From Bacteroidota bacterium (GTDB lineage: Bacteria; Bacteroidota; Ignavibacteria; UBA10030; UBA8401): a stretch of DNA of 64,000 nt. How positions within the stretch are numbered: position 1 is the stretch's first letter; each line of letters begins with the position of its first letter. A program made the position numbers and the translations under genes. Where the stretch lies: NCBI GenBank assembly GCA_041658205.1, contig JBBAAO010000001.1:1302001-1366000 (forward strand), read 5' to 3'. Under the pieces are notes generated by a model. The model did no database searches and was not told where the DNA came from. It saw only the letters and a list, made by a program, of their open reading frames with translations. Below are positions 52,769 through 60,409 of this stretch, in pieces.

Positions 52769-52956
52769 GGACGGTGTTGCCGCCGTCCCGATAGTTCGCC
52801 ATAATTCGGTTTGTCGGCACGGACGCCAGTCCGTGCCAAAAAGATAAAGGGACGGTGTAGCCACCGTCCCGACACTTTGCAATAATTCGGTTTGTCGGCA
52901 CGGACGCTAGTCCGTGCCATTAATTAAAAATGGAACGGTATTGCCGCCGTCCCGAT
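52769..52956. repeat. Tandem hairpin array, two full units and one partial
   Basis: Unit 1 at 52769-52838, unit 2 at 52849-52919, partial unit 3 at 52932-52956. Each full unit has two perfect hairpins: GGGACGGTG/CACCGTCCC (with G/A variants that keep pairing) and GGCACGGAC/GTCCGTGCC with a GCTA/GCCA loop. They are joined by a spacer holding ATAATTCGGTTTGTC. The array lies between two convergent genes and probably serves as a bidirectional terminator. A related single hairpin occurs at 42563-42588. Confidence 0.8.
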
Positions 52957-52966
52957 AAAGTTGAGA

Positions 52967-53791
52967 TTACGCCTCTAAAAACATCTGCCCCAAAACCCCA
53001 TCCCAATCTGCTTTTGGAAAATGTCTATGAAAATCCGGTACCAGTTCACCACCATCTGCTAATGTTGCCCCGACACCGCTTGTAGCAAACGAAATCTGCA
53101 GTCGTTCCAATTCCCGCATTATCCAATTTGGTACTTCTTTTCCTTTCAAAAGATGTTCTGTTAGTTTTTCAGAATTATCCACTTTTACTTTCAGATACCA
53201 TCCTTTTTCGGCATCACCATGTTCAATCACTTCTCCATCGATAGGAGAGAGAATACGAATGTTGGTATTATGTTTCTTAACCAGCATTCCTTTTCCATTC
53301 ACCGATAATCGTGATCCTACAGGAGGTAGCTCAATCGAATATGGTTTCCCGATAATACGCGTACCAAAATCATCAATGCCGATTTTGTAGGTTCCATCTT
53401 TTTCTTCCTGAACCCATGTATGTCCTCGATGATATAGTCGATAGGGGGGCATGGTGAATCCATATGATTCAAATTGCAGCATTGGTGCTTTGGTTTTCCG
53501 TGCCGCTAAAACGGGATGAACCTTGCACGATCTGCAGTCAAACTGATGATCGCATGTGCGATGCTGAACATCGCCACTTAATTCATGCCGGCACACTTTC
53601 ATGGCAGGAGAGAGATCCTCAAAATCTGAATGCCATTGAATTGCTTCCATTCTGTGCAATTGTTCCGCTTGTTGCGTTCTTCGCATTGCCAGAATTACAG
53701 TCGAAACGATGGTGACAAAAATGGTAAAGAACACCAATAAAAAAGTGATATGAAAAACTGTCCAGTGAAATTCATAAACCCAGGGTACCAT
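52967..53791 (-). CDS. Membrane-anchored GcvH-like protein of the respiratory operon
   Basis: A protein of 274 residues from ATG 53791 (GGAG ribosome-binding site). One N-terminal membrane segment (about residues 10-37) is followed by a Cys/His motif C-x13-C-x5-C-x2-C (CRHELSGDVQHRTC, then FDCRSC). Next is a glycine-cleavage-H-like domain: YHRGHTWVQEEKDGTYKIGID, DFGTRIIGKPYSIELPPVG, ILSPIDGEVIEHG and GWYLKVKVDN. Around the usual lipoyl-lysine site it has VKKHNTNIRILSP, with lysines present but spacing two residues longer than in GcvH, so lipoylation is uncertain. It ends with an ADGG motif shared with two other operon proteins. Last gene of the operon, 23 nt after nrfD. Confidence 0.8.
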   Translation of the reverse strand: MVPWVYEFHWTVFHITFLLVFFTIFVTIVSTVILAMRRTQQAEQLHRMEAIQWHSDFEDLSPAMKVCRHELSGDVQHRTCDHQFDCRSCKVHPVLAARKTKAPMLQFESYGFTMPPYRLYHRGHTWVQEEKDGTYKIGIDDFGTRIIGKPYSIELPPVGSRLSVNGKGMLVKKHNTNIRILSPIDGEVIEHGDAEKGWYLKVKVDNSEKLTEHLLKGKEVPNWIMRELERLQISFATSGVGATLADGGELVPDFHRHFPKADWDGVLGQMFLEA

Positions 53792-53814
53792 AATCAACTC
53801 CGTATCAATCGTAG

Positions 53815-55155
53815 TTAAAGTTTAGATGATGCAAATCTATTAAGCATATTCGAAACAAATTTTGGTTTCCAAAATGATTCTTGATTACTGGTTTTCGCAA
53901 ATTCCTGCATTGAAAGCTCACCGTTCATTGGAGTTAACTCTTTTTCCTGCGGGAACATTGTTGCATATCGATAAGTGAATGAATAGAGGAGAACGCCATA
54001 TGCGACGACAAACAAAAATGTAGCAACTTCTTCCCAACTTGGTGAATAGGTAAGAAAATCGTCAAACGGTAATGTCGGAAGTGCGAGAGTTTGTATCGTC
54101 ATAACAAACCGATTAAGCATTACTCCGCTGCAGACTAAAAAGCCGGCTCCCAAAAGGAGTTTTCTATTTTCCCGCAGTTTGCTTTTTAAAAGAATGAGAG
54201 CTGGCATTAAACCGAACAGAACAATCTCTGTAAACAATATCCACGTACCGAAAGATTGAGTTGCGTAATATTCAAAAGCGGGGAAACCATTTCCCGGAGA
54301 TGTGCTATTGATCCAGATGAGCGTGTCAATCGACTTCAATAAAATATAAGCAATCAACATTATGCCGGAAACTTTACCGAGGAATCTGTATACCTCAGGT
54401 TTCACCAGGCGTTTCTTGGTAAGTTTTTCAACAAGCCATGTTGTCAACATGATAAAACTTGGTCCCGCTGCTGCTGCGGAAAGTACAAACAAGAAAAATG
54501 TGGAAGGCCAAATTCCCAATTCTTCTCTAAATGCAAATGGACGTCCGCGCAATACTCCGAATAATCCACCGAGTGAACCTTGGTGGAAGAATGAAAGAAA
54601 TGTTCCGATTCCGGCAAGAACCGGCATCAGTTTGTGCAGTTCAAATTCGAATACGAGAAATTTTGGTATTTGTCGTAACTGCCTGTTTTTCAAAACGATG
54701 GGTACATATTCGATTAATAAAACAATTAAGTAGCAGGTTAGGCAGAATGTCACTTCCGTCAGCATGGAATGTGTATTGGGATGCCAGAATGTGAACCATG
54801 CACGTATTGGTTGTCCGACATCGACTGCCAAAACAAGAATTGCACCGCTGTAACAAATGAGGCCGATGACGACAGCACTATTGATCACCGCTTTCAATTC
54901 TTTTCTCCGGAGAATGTACAGGAGAAATCCGGTGAAAAACGCTCCAGCTCCCAGAGCAATTACCGTTAAATCAAGAAATATCCATATTCCAAACGCAAAC
55001 CGGTTATCCATGTTCGTATGAAATAATCCTTCCGCCAAACAAAGATAAATTGCATAGATTCCGAGCATTAGTAACGCTGTCCATGGAATAATCCAGAGTA
55101 AAAATTTCTCGAATGAGATCCGCTGCACACCGCGCGGTATAAATTTCTTATCCAT
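53815..55155 (-). CDS. NrfD/PsrC-family quinol-interacting membrane subunit
   Basis: An integral membrane protein of 446 residues with about ten membrane segments. Family features include FLLWIIPWTALLMLGIYAIY near the start, a GQPIRAW segment after the third to fourth helix, and FLSFFHQGSLGGLFGVLRGRP, the HQGSLG motif common to NrfD/HybB proteins. This subunit exchanges electrons with menaquinone and may move protons. Its start overlaps the ferredoxin gene by 8 nt. Together with the ferredoxin and molybdopterin subunits it forms a CISM-type (PSR-like) respiratory module. Confidence 0.92.
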   Translation of the reverse strand: MDKKFIPRGVQRISFEKFLLWIIPWTALLMLGIYAIYLCLAEGLFHTNMDNRFAFGIWIFLDLTVIALGAGAFFTGFLLYILRRKELKAVINSAVVIGLICYSGAILVLAVDVGQPIRAWFTFWHPNTHSMLTEVTFCLTCYLIVLLIEYVPIVLKNRQLRQIPKFLVFEFELHKLMPVLAGIGTFLSFFHQGSLGGLFGVLRGRPFAFREELGIWPSTFFLFVLSAAAAGPSFIMLTTWLVEKLTKKRLVKPEVYRFLGKVSGIMLIAYILLKSIDTLIWINSTSPGNGFPAFEYYATQSFGTWILFTEIVLFGLMPALILLKSKLRENRKLLLGAGFLVCSGVMLNRFVMTIQTLALPTLPFDDFLTYSPSWEEVATFLFVVAYGVLLYSFTYRYATMFPQEKELTPMNGELSMQEFAKTSNQESFWKPKFVSNMLNRFASSKL

Positions 55156-55921
55156 GAAATCCCTCCTGCTGTGTGCGAGTTAGTGATTTTTCTGCCATCG
55201 CACGAACCCATTTTTTTTCAGAATGATAATAAACTTTCGGTTCCGTCCCGAGGCGGGATAAAAATTGAAATGTATTTTCGTTCTTTGCCGATTGTGCAAC
55301 TGCCGTTGTTGCCTCATTAAGGTCTCCAAATGTAATTGCCTTATTTGGACAAGACTCAACACATGCCGGAACATAATCGGTCGGATTGATTTCACGATTT
55401 CCTTGCGATGCGGCTTTTTGCTTTGCTGCATGCAACCTACCGTGACAAAAATTACATTTTTCAACAACGCCGCGCATGCGTGGTGACACATCAGGATTGA
55501 GTTGTTTCTTCATTCCTTCTGTCCATGTTGGATCCCACCAATTAAAATACCGAGCATGATACGGACATGCGGCCATGCAGTATCGGCATCCCAAACATCT
55601 CTGTGGAACCTGTCCGACAATCCCTGTGGAGGGATCAATATCAACCGCATTTTGCGGGCAGACTGTCATGCATGGAGTTTCCTTTTCACATTGCTGACAA
55701 AACATTGGTACAAAAACAGATTCGCTTTTTGGAAATTGCTCATTATTGGAAACTGTTGTAATGTTTAACCAGGTTAAACTGTTTCGTTTATTCATTTTTT
55801 CTAACGCAGGAGGAATATTGTTCTCAATAGAACAAGCAACAGTGCAGGCACCGCATCCATTGCATTTATCCAGATCGATCACCATTCCGTACTTTTGTTT
55901 TTTGTCAGTCATTGTTTCCAT
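55148..55921 (-). CDS. Four-cluster ferredoxin subunit (PsrB/NrfC/DmsB type)
   Basis: A protein of 257 residues with an AGGTG ribosome-binding site. Sixteen cysteines fall in the classical four groups for [4Fe-4S] clusters: CNGCGACTVAC, CQQCEKETPCMTVC, CLGCRYCMAAC and CNFCHGRL with a late CVESC. It has no signal peptide, so it is probably exported by hitch-hiking on the TAT signal of the molybdopterin subunit. It passes electrons between the catalytic subunit and NrfD. It lies 3 nt after the molybdopterin gene. Confidence 0.93.
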   Translation of the reverse strand: METMTDKKQKYGMVIDLDKCNGCGACTVACSIENNIPPALEKMNKRNSLTWLNITTVSNNEQFPKSESVFVPMFCQQCEKETPCMTVCPQNAVDIDPSTGIVGQVPQRCLGCRYCMAACPYHARYFNWWDPTWTEGMKKQLNPDVSPRMRGVVEKCNFCHGRLHAAKQKAASQGNREINPTDYVPACVESCPNKAITFGDLNEATTAVAQSAKNENTFQFLSRLGTEPKVYYHSEKKWVRAMAEKSLTRTQQEGFHG

Positions 55922-55924
55922 CTG

Positions 55925-58030
55925 TTACACCTTCAGAAGATTTGCAGTAGTTATTCTCCAGGTTCCGTCATTGGTGACTTCACAGAGATTCAAAATATTA
56001 TTTCCTGTAGGATGTTGCGGCGTTTCTTTACCGTTAAGTAACGGTCCAATTGATGCCTCAATAATTCCTGGCCGAACCGTGGATTCTATTTTTATGCGGA
56101 CATTTAATGACCCATTTATTGTAGTTAATGTCGCAGATTCATTTTTTGCAAAACCAAGTTGATGTGCCGTTGCCGGATTAACCGATACTATCCCATTGGT
56201 GTTGCGCAATTCCGTTTCTTGAAATACTTTGCTCAGAATTGGAGAGATTTGCGCTGTTGATGTTGCACCGCGCCATCCGTAAGCGAGCAACTGAATTCCG
56301 TCGGATTCATTTTTGTATGATTGATTAGTAGCCAACCCAAGTGTGAACGAATGGGGTAGAGTCTGCTTCATTGGTTCATCAAGCCATACAGCACCTTCAA
56401 TCAATTTTGTCCATATTTCATCAGCCGAAGATAGCTCGCTGATTTTGACTACACTTTGATCAGCATAGATAAAAAGTGATCCACGTTTTTGAGAATAGAT
56501 TTCATTTACTTTTTGTTTGAGTAATTCTTCATGTGTAGGAATATCCGACACAATATTCAATCGCAAGGATATTTCTTTTACAACATCGAGTGGATCAGTG
56601 GTATTTTCTTGTCGTTTCAAAAGAGGAGATGACAATGCAAATGTTGCAACAACACTGTCAGTTGAGGTAACGACATCATTCATAGATTCCAGATGTGCCG
56701 GTGATGGGATAAAATAATCTGCGTGAGCTGAAAAATCGTTCAAAATAGGAGAAAGAGTAACAATAAAACTATTTCCCGGAATCAGTTTTTTCTGGATGAA
56801 CGACCATGGTATGGCATATCCGGAATCTGATCCATCAATAATCAAAACACCGATGGAATGATCTTGTATTGTTGACCATTGAACTGCTTTGTCTTCATTT
56901 TTATATCCGGGTATCTCTCTGCGAGAAATAATTCCTCCACATTTTCCGATATTACCGATCAAAAAATTCAGAGACGCGATTACTTTTTCCGTCTCATCAT
57001 CAAACGGTCCTCCGCCGGGATCTGAACTGCTCAAAACAATGGCAGATTCTGCATTGATAAGTTGGTGTGCAATGGATGTTACAACACTCGCATCAACGCC
57101 AGTCAATTGACTAGTATTTTTAGGGTTAAATTCATCGACAATATTTTTGAATTGCATAAAATCGAGTGCAGATCGTTTTATGTTTTGCGAGATGAGGTTG
57201 TTATGTATTAACACATAAGCAATATTGAGCGCGAGGTACTTTTCTGTGCCGGGTTGTATTGCAATCCATTCACCTGATTGCATTGCGGTTCGTGAGTAGC
57301 GGCTGTCAACCTGAACAATCTTAGCTTTTTTTGAATTGCGAAATGCAGTCATACGTCCAGGAATTCCCCAGCCATCAAACAACGGGGCTCCAAACGAAAG
57401 GACCATCGATGTATTTTCAAAATCAAATCCGTAAGAATCAGTTGTTCGATTCATCATTTCTTTTACAACTGAAAGAGTTCCATCTTCACATGAAGGTGAA
57501 GTGAGATATTTTCCATTTGGTATTTTATTTAAAAATTCCCGATAGATTTCTGAAATTGCTCTCTTTGGCTGCAGATCAAGAATTGCGATAGTTCCATTTG
57601 ATTCTTTAATCTTTTTTGCAATTTCATCCAACGCTTCATTTAAGGAAACAGCCGTCATTTTGCTATTGTCGGATTTCCCAACAAATTTGTGTGGATGAAC
57701 AATGCGTAAAGGATGAAAGGCCATATGATGGCTTGCCAAACCGCGTGTGCAGATCGTACCGTGCGTTAGTGGATGATTTTGAACTCCCCGCAAATAATAC
57801 GGCATGCCGGAAACACAATCAGCCTTAATCGCACATCCGCCACTGCATAACGTGCAGTGCGAAAATGCTGTTGTAATTGGGCCGTGTGGTAATGGCGGAG
57901 TCAGAGACCAATTCTGTGTCCAAATCGCAGAATCATCGAGCAGTTTCCACGGAAGAGGTGAAAGCATGATTCCGAGAATTCCACCACCGGTAAATTTCAA
58001 AATATCTCGTCGTGTAATTGTCTTTTGCAT
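55925..58030 (-). CDS. Molybdopterin oxidoreductase catalytic subunit (TAT-exported)
   Basis: A protein of 701 residues. ATG 58030 is chosen for its GGAAAGAA ribosome-binding site and because it places the TAT signal at the start (TITRRDILKFTGGGILGIML). A [4Fe-4S] motif CTLCSGGC with a late CTRG follows (about residues 55-100). The remainder has the DMSO-reductase-family architecture (VLSFGAPLFDGWGIPGRM, KAKIVQVDSRYSRTA, GEWIAIQPGTEKYLALNIAYVL) and a C-terminal pterin-binding barrel (GIVSVNPATAHQLGF, RPGIIEASIGP). A cysteine in SPSCEDG is in the region where the metal ligand is found, but I cannot confirm it. It is shorter than PsrA or ArrA. Substrate unknown; it may be a polysulfide, tetrathionate or quinol-linked enzyme. 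Confidence 0.85.
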   Translation of the reverse strand: MQKTITRRDILKFTGGGILGIMLSPLPWKLLDDSAIWTQNWSLTPPLPHGPITTAFSHCTLCSGGCAIKADCVSGMPYYLRGVQNHPLTHGTICTRGLASHHMAFHPLRIVHPHKFVGKSDNSKMTAVSLNEALDEIAKKIKESNGTIAILDLQPKRAISEIYREFLNKIPNGKYLTSPSCEDGTLSVVKEMMNRTTDSYGFDFENTSMVLSFGAPLFDGWGIPGRMTAFRNSKKAKIVQVDSRYSRTAMQSGEWIAIQPGTEKYLALNIAYVLIHNNLISQNIKRSALDFMQFKNIVDEFNPKNTSQLTGVDASVVTSIAHQLINAESAIVLSSSDPGGGPFDDETEKVIASLNFLIGNIGKCGGIISRREIPGYKNEDKAVQWSTIQDHSIGVLIIDGSDSGYAIPWSFIQKKLIPGNSFIVTLSPILNDFSAHADYFIPSPAHLESMNDVVTSTDSVVATFALSSPLLKRQENTTDPLDVVKEISLRLNIVSDIPTHEELLKQKVNEIYSQKRGSLFIYADQSVVKISELSSADEIWTKLIEGAVWLDEPMKQTLPHSFTLGLATNQSYKNESDGIQLLAYGWRGATSTAQISPILSKVFQETELRNTNGIVSVNPATAHQLGFAKNESATLTTINGSLNVRIKIESTVRPGIIEASIGPLLNGKETPQHPTGNNILNLCEVTNDGTWRITTANLLKV

Positions 58031-58089
58031 ATATTTCTTTCCGGATGAATCAAAGGGAAGCCGTTCTTGAGGTTGCCTTCTGCATGAAA

Positions 58090-58671
58090 TTATTTGTGAC
58101 AAGCAACGCAGCCGTCGTGTCTGTCTCTATCGTCGTGACATCGTACACACTTATCCATTTTCATTCCGATTGTCTTCTTCAGAGAAATTCCGGAAATGTT
58201 TGCACCCCAAATATCTCTACTATACCCTGAAATTCTATTCAATTGGTGAACGCGTAATGATGCTGATGTTCCGTGTGAATCATGACATTCTTCACATTTC
58301 ATTTTACCAAGGGTAACGTGCGGTGCGTGAGAGAAAAATGCGTTATCCGGTTGACGGGAATACACAAGCCACGGAATTTCTTTTATGGGGGTGATATATT
58401 GTTCAACCAATTGTTTTTCTAATTCGGTTTCTCCAAGTGCAGAAGAGTGACATTCAGCGCATTTAGCAATCATCGGAATTCCCTGGAAACGTCCATTCTC
58501 ATTAGTGGTATGACAATCTTCACATGCCATGCCTCCTTTTTCGCCAGTATGTGTTACATGACTGAATTGCATCGGTTGTTCGTTGGATTGATATAAGGCA
58601 AAAGGAAAAGCATACCATCCGATAAGCAATCCGAATACTATGCCAGCTATAAACATGATTTTGGATTTCAT
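58090..58671 (-). CDS. Membrane-anchored pentaheme cytochrome c
   Basis: A protein of 193 residues. The ATG at 58671 overlaps the previous stop (ATGA). An N-terminal membrane anchor (IMFIAGIVFGLLIGWYAF) precedes five CxxCH heme-binding motifs: CEDCH, CAECH, CEECH, CVRCH and CVACH. Several further His residues (FSHVTHTG, FSHAPHV) could be distal ligands, as in class III/c7-type cytochromes. It would carry electrons between periplasmic partners and the molybdopterin or ferredoxin module. Confidence 0.93.
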   Translation of the reverse strand: MKSKIMFIAGIVFGLLIGWYAFPFALYQSNEQPMQFSHVTHTGEKGGMACEDCHTTNENGRFQGIPMIAKCAECHSSALGETELEKQLVEQYITPIKEIPWLVYSRQPDNAFFSHAPHVTLGKMKCEECHDSHGTSASLRVHQLNRISGYSRDIWGANISGISLKKTIGMKMDKCVRCHDDRDRHDGCVACHK

Positions 58672-59624
58672 AGTTGTAGATTCCAAAGAGCGAGCGGTGA
58701 AAAAAAGTCATTATACAATTGCAGTAATTCTTCTCTTGTTAATCGTTGTGCCAATCCGGTTTGGAAACATCCCCCGTCCGCCATCAATATTGCTCCGTGC
58801 ATATCCGGTTGTGAAGATATTTTATGTGCCAATGAAGTCATGCGATTCATTTCTTTTACCATCCATGGATGAACGAGTTGTCCCGTAATCAATCCGTTCG
58901 GTTGTTCATTCATATTTTTGAATTTTGTTTCAGTTGTTTCGAATAACCAGCCCACGGTGTAAGGATCAGCATTAATCTTTTCCGGATTTGTGCGCAGATA
59001 GGTATTGGCGCGAGTGATATTCATCTGCATCGGAAAAACAAATTGTAGATCTACACCTCTGATGGAGAAGGAGACTGTTGGTCGCTGATATCCTTTATTG
59101 GTGATAAATGTGATTTCATCAATAGGACCCAACACCTTCATCATAAAAGCATCCACCCCAATGTGACAGACGCCGTCAATTCCAATATCCATCCACATAT
59201 GATTAGGAGAAAAGAAAAGGTGATGAGGAATTTTAACATCTTCGACAGTATTCTGATAATGACTGCCGTTGCCATTCGCAATTTCCATTTCCGTAGTGGA
59301 TTCTTGCGGTTGTGCGAGTGTATGATATAATTCACAATACTTGTGGCTCTCCGTTCCGCATTGCGAGAGAACTGATTCGGTGTATGGTATGTACTTTGTT
59401 ACAGCTGCTGCCGTGCAGTATTGAACAAGTGATTCATGAAGAAAAGGACAATGATCGATGCTCGGCCGATCTTCCAAGTGCTGTTTTGCAGCAGAACAAT
59501 TAATGTATTCACGTGACGAGCATCGTTCATTGTCAGGCTGCTCAGCAAGTCGAACAATCATTTTTCTATACGCTGATGCGCGACAGAATTTGACCTGTGC
59601 TTCTCGTAAAAATGGACATCGCAT
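58668..59624 (-). CDS. Cys-rich GcvH-like protein lacking the lipoyl lysine
   Basis: A protein of 318 residues. The ATG at 59624 has an excellent AGAGGTG ribosome-binding site and avoids overlap with the upstream gene; longer starts exist. Residues 1-100 contain a duplicated cysteine motif: Cys3, 14, 35, 43 and Cys59, 70, 89, 97, each starting CPFL and spaced alike. Residues about 140-290 resemble glycine-cleavage H protein (HMWMDIGIDGVCHIGVDAF, ANTYLRTNPEKINADPYTVGW). At the lipoyl site the sequence is FSIRGV where GcvH has ESVKA, so Lys is replaced by Arg and it cannot be lipoylated there. The motif MADGG appears near the end. No signal peptide is seen; it probably acts in the cytoplasm or as an assembly factor. 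Confidence 0.75.
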   Translation of the reverse strand: MRCPFLREAQVKFCRASAYRKMIVRLAEQPDNERCSSREYINCSAAKQHLEDRPSIDHCPFLHESLVQYCTAAAVTKYIPYTESVLSQCGTESHKYCELYHTLAQPQESTTEMEIANGNGSHYQNTVEDVKIPHHLFFSPNHMWMDIGIDGVCHIGVDAFMMKVLGPIDEITFITNKGYQRPTVSFSIRGVDLQFVFPMQMNITRANTYLRTNPEKINADPYTVGWLFETTETKFKNMNEQPNGLITGQLVHPWMVKEMNRMTSLAHKISSQPDMHGAILMADGGCFQTGLAQRLTREELLQLYNDFFSPLALWNLQL

Positions 59625-59652
59625 GGCACACCTCTTTTTCACAGATAACGAT

Positions 59653-59946
59653 TTAATTCTCGGATCGTTGAATGTTCTTTTCATCATCTTCTTCAATGTT
59701 ATATTTTTTTGCCGTCTCTTTTTCGTCTATCCGTTTTCCGCCGTCTGCCATCGTAATGCCGAGATCATCAAGTGCAAACGAGTGATCATCCTGTAACTGA
59801 GGAATGCGAACTTTGCTGCGCACATCAGCAAATACTTCTTTTGCAATAACGCTGCCGACTGCTATGAGGCATATCAACGTAACAATTCCTAATCCAACGT
59901 TGGTGATTGTCAGCCAAAGGGTTTCCGAATCCATTGAGTTAAACAT
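59653..59946 (-). CDS. Small single-pass membrane protein of the respiratory operon
   Basis: A protein of 97 residues started at ATG 59946 behind GGAGA. One membrane segment (LTITNVGLGIVTLICLIAVG) is followed by a charged tail with DLGITMADGG and an acidic end (NIEEDDEKN). It is the first gene of the operon, 28 nt before the Cys-rich GcvH-like gene. I do not recognise a family. The ADGG motif, shared with the two GcvH-like proteins, suggests a common binding partner. Likely an accessory subunit or assembly protein. Confidence 0.7.
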   Translation of the reverse strand: MFNSMDSETLWLTITNVGLGIVTLICLIAVGSVIAKEVFADVRSKVRIPQLQDDHSFALDDLGITMADGGKRIDEKETAKKYNIEEDDEKNIQRSEN

Positions 59947-60013
59947 AATAGTCTCCTTTTTGAGAGTGTTGTTTTTTTCTTCTGAAACTGTTTCTTGTTT
60001 CACAACAACACAA

Positions 60014-60029
60014 TCCAAACTTCATGCCT
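60014..60029 (-). promoter_or_regulatory. Candidate sigma-54 promoter of the respiratory operon (imperfect)
   Basis: On the minus strand the sequence is AGGCATGAAGTTTGGA: a GGCATG -24 element and, at the correct GG-N10 spacing, TTTGG in place of TTTGC at -12. It lies 68 nt upstream of the first gene of the operon and shares GGCATGAA with the better site at 60361. The -12 mismatch makes it tentative. Confidence 0.4.
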
Positions 60030-60360
60030 CGTTTTTAGTAAGTAGTATAAGTTCCATGAATTCAATAGTTTGCGAGAATTTGAAATGAAAAATGGAAGTA
60101 CTCGAAATGTTCTTGGATGTGGGAAATTCCGTCTGAGCGTGTAGGAAAAATCAACAAATTCTTTTTTTTTGAAACGCAGGATTGTTCATTTTTTTTGGAC
60201 ATATCCTATTGAGTTTGGAAGAAGGTCATTGAGAAAAATTTACGTAGAAATATTCAACGGACTAATTAATACACAATCCTCATTACAAAATCGTATCACA
60301 GAAAATGTTCGAAAAAACAAATGAATAATAGATCTTTGAAATGCTATCGATAGAAAACTA

Positions 60361-60376
60361 TGGCATGAATGATGCA
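60361..60376 (+). promoter_or_regulatory. Sigma-54 (RpoN) promoter of the kinase operon
   Basis: TGGCATGAATGATGCA matches the -24/-12 consensus TGGCAYG-N4-TTGCA with the invariant GG and GC exactly 10 nt apart and one mismatch (ATGC for TTGC). It lies 34 nt upstream of the kinase start, placing transcription start near 60387. The operon encodes its own sigma-54 activator, so autoregulation is likely. The remainder of 60030-60360 shows no gene; it may hold activator sites. Confidence 0.7.
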
Positions 60377-60409
60377 TAAATCAACAATAGACTGTCAGAA
60401 AGTATCATA

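Noticed and set aside
52769..52956. Possible CRISPR array
   Set aside because: Only two full units, each made of two long hairpins with a near-identical spacer, and no cas genes; this is a terminator-like or REP-like array.
59625..59696. Longer N-terminus for the Cys-rich GcvH-like protein
   Set aside because: It would overlap the upstream gene by more than 30 nt; the ATG at 59624 has a far better ribosome-binding site.
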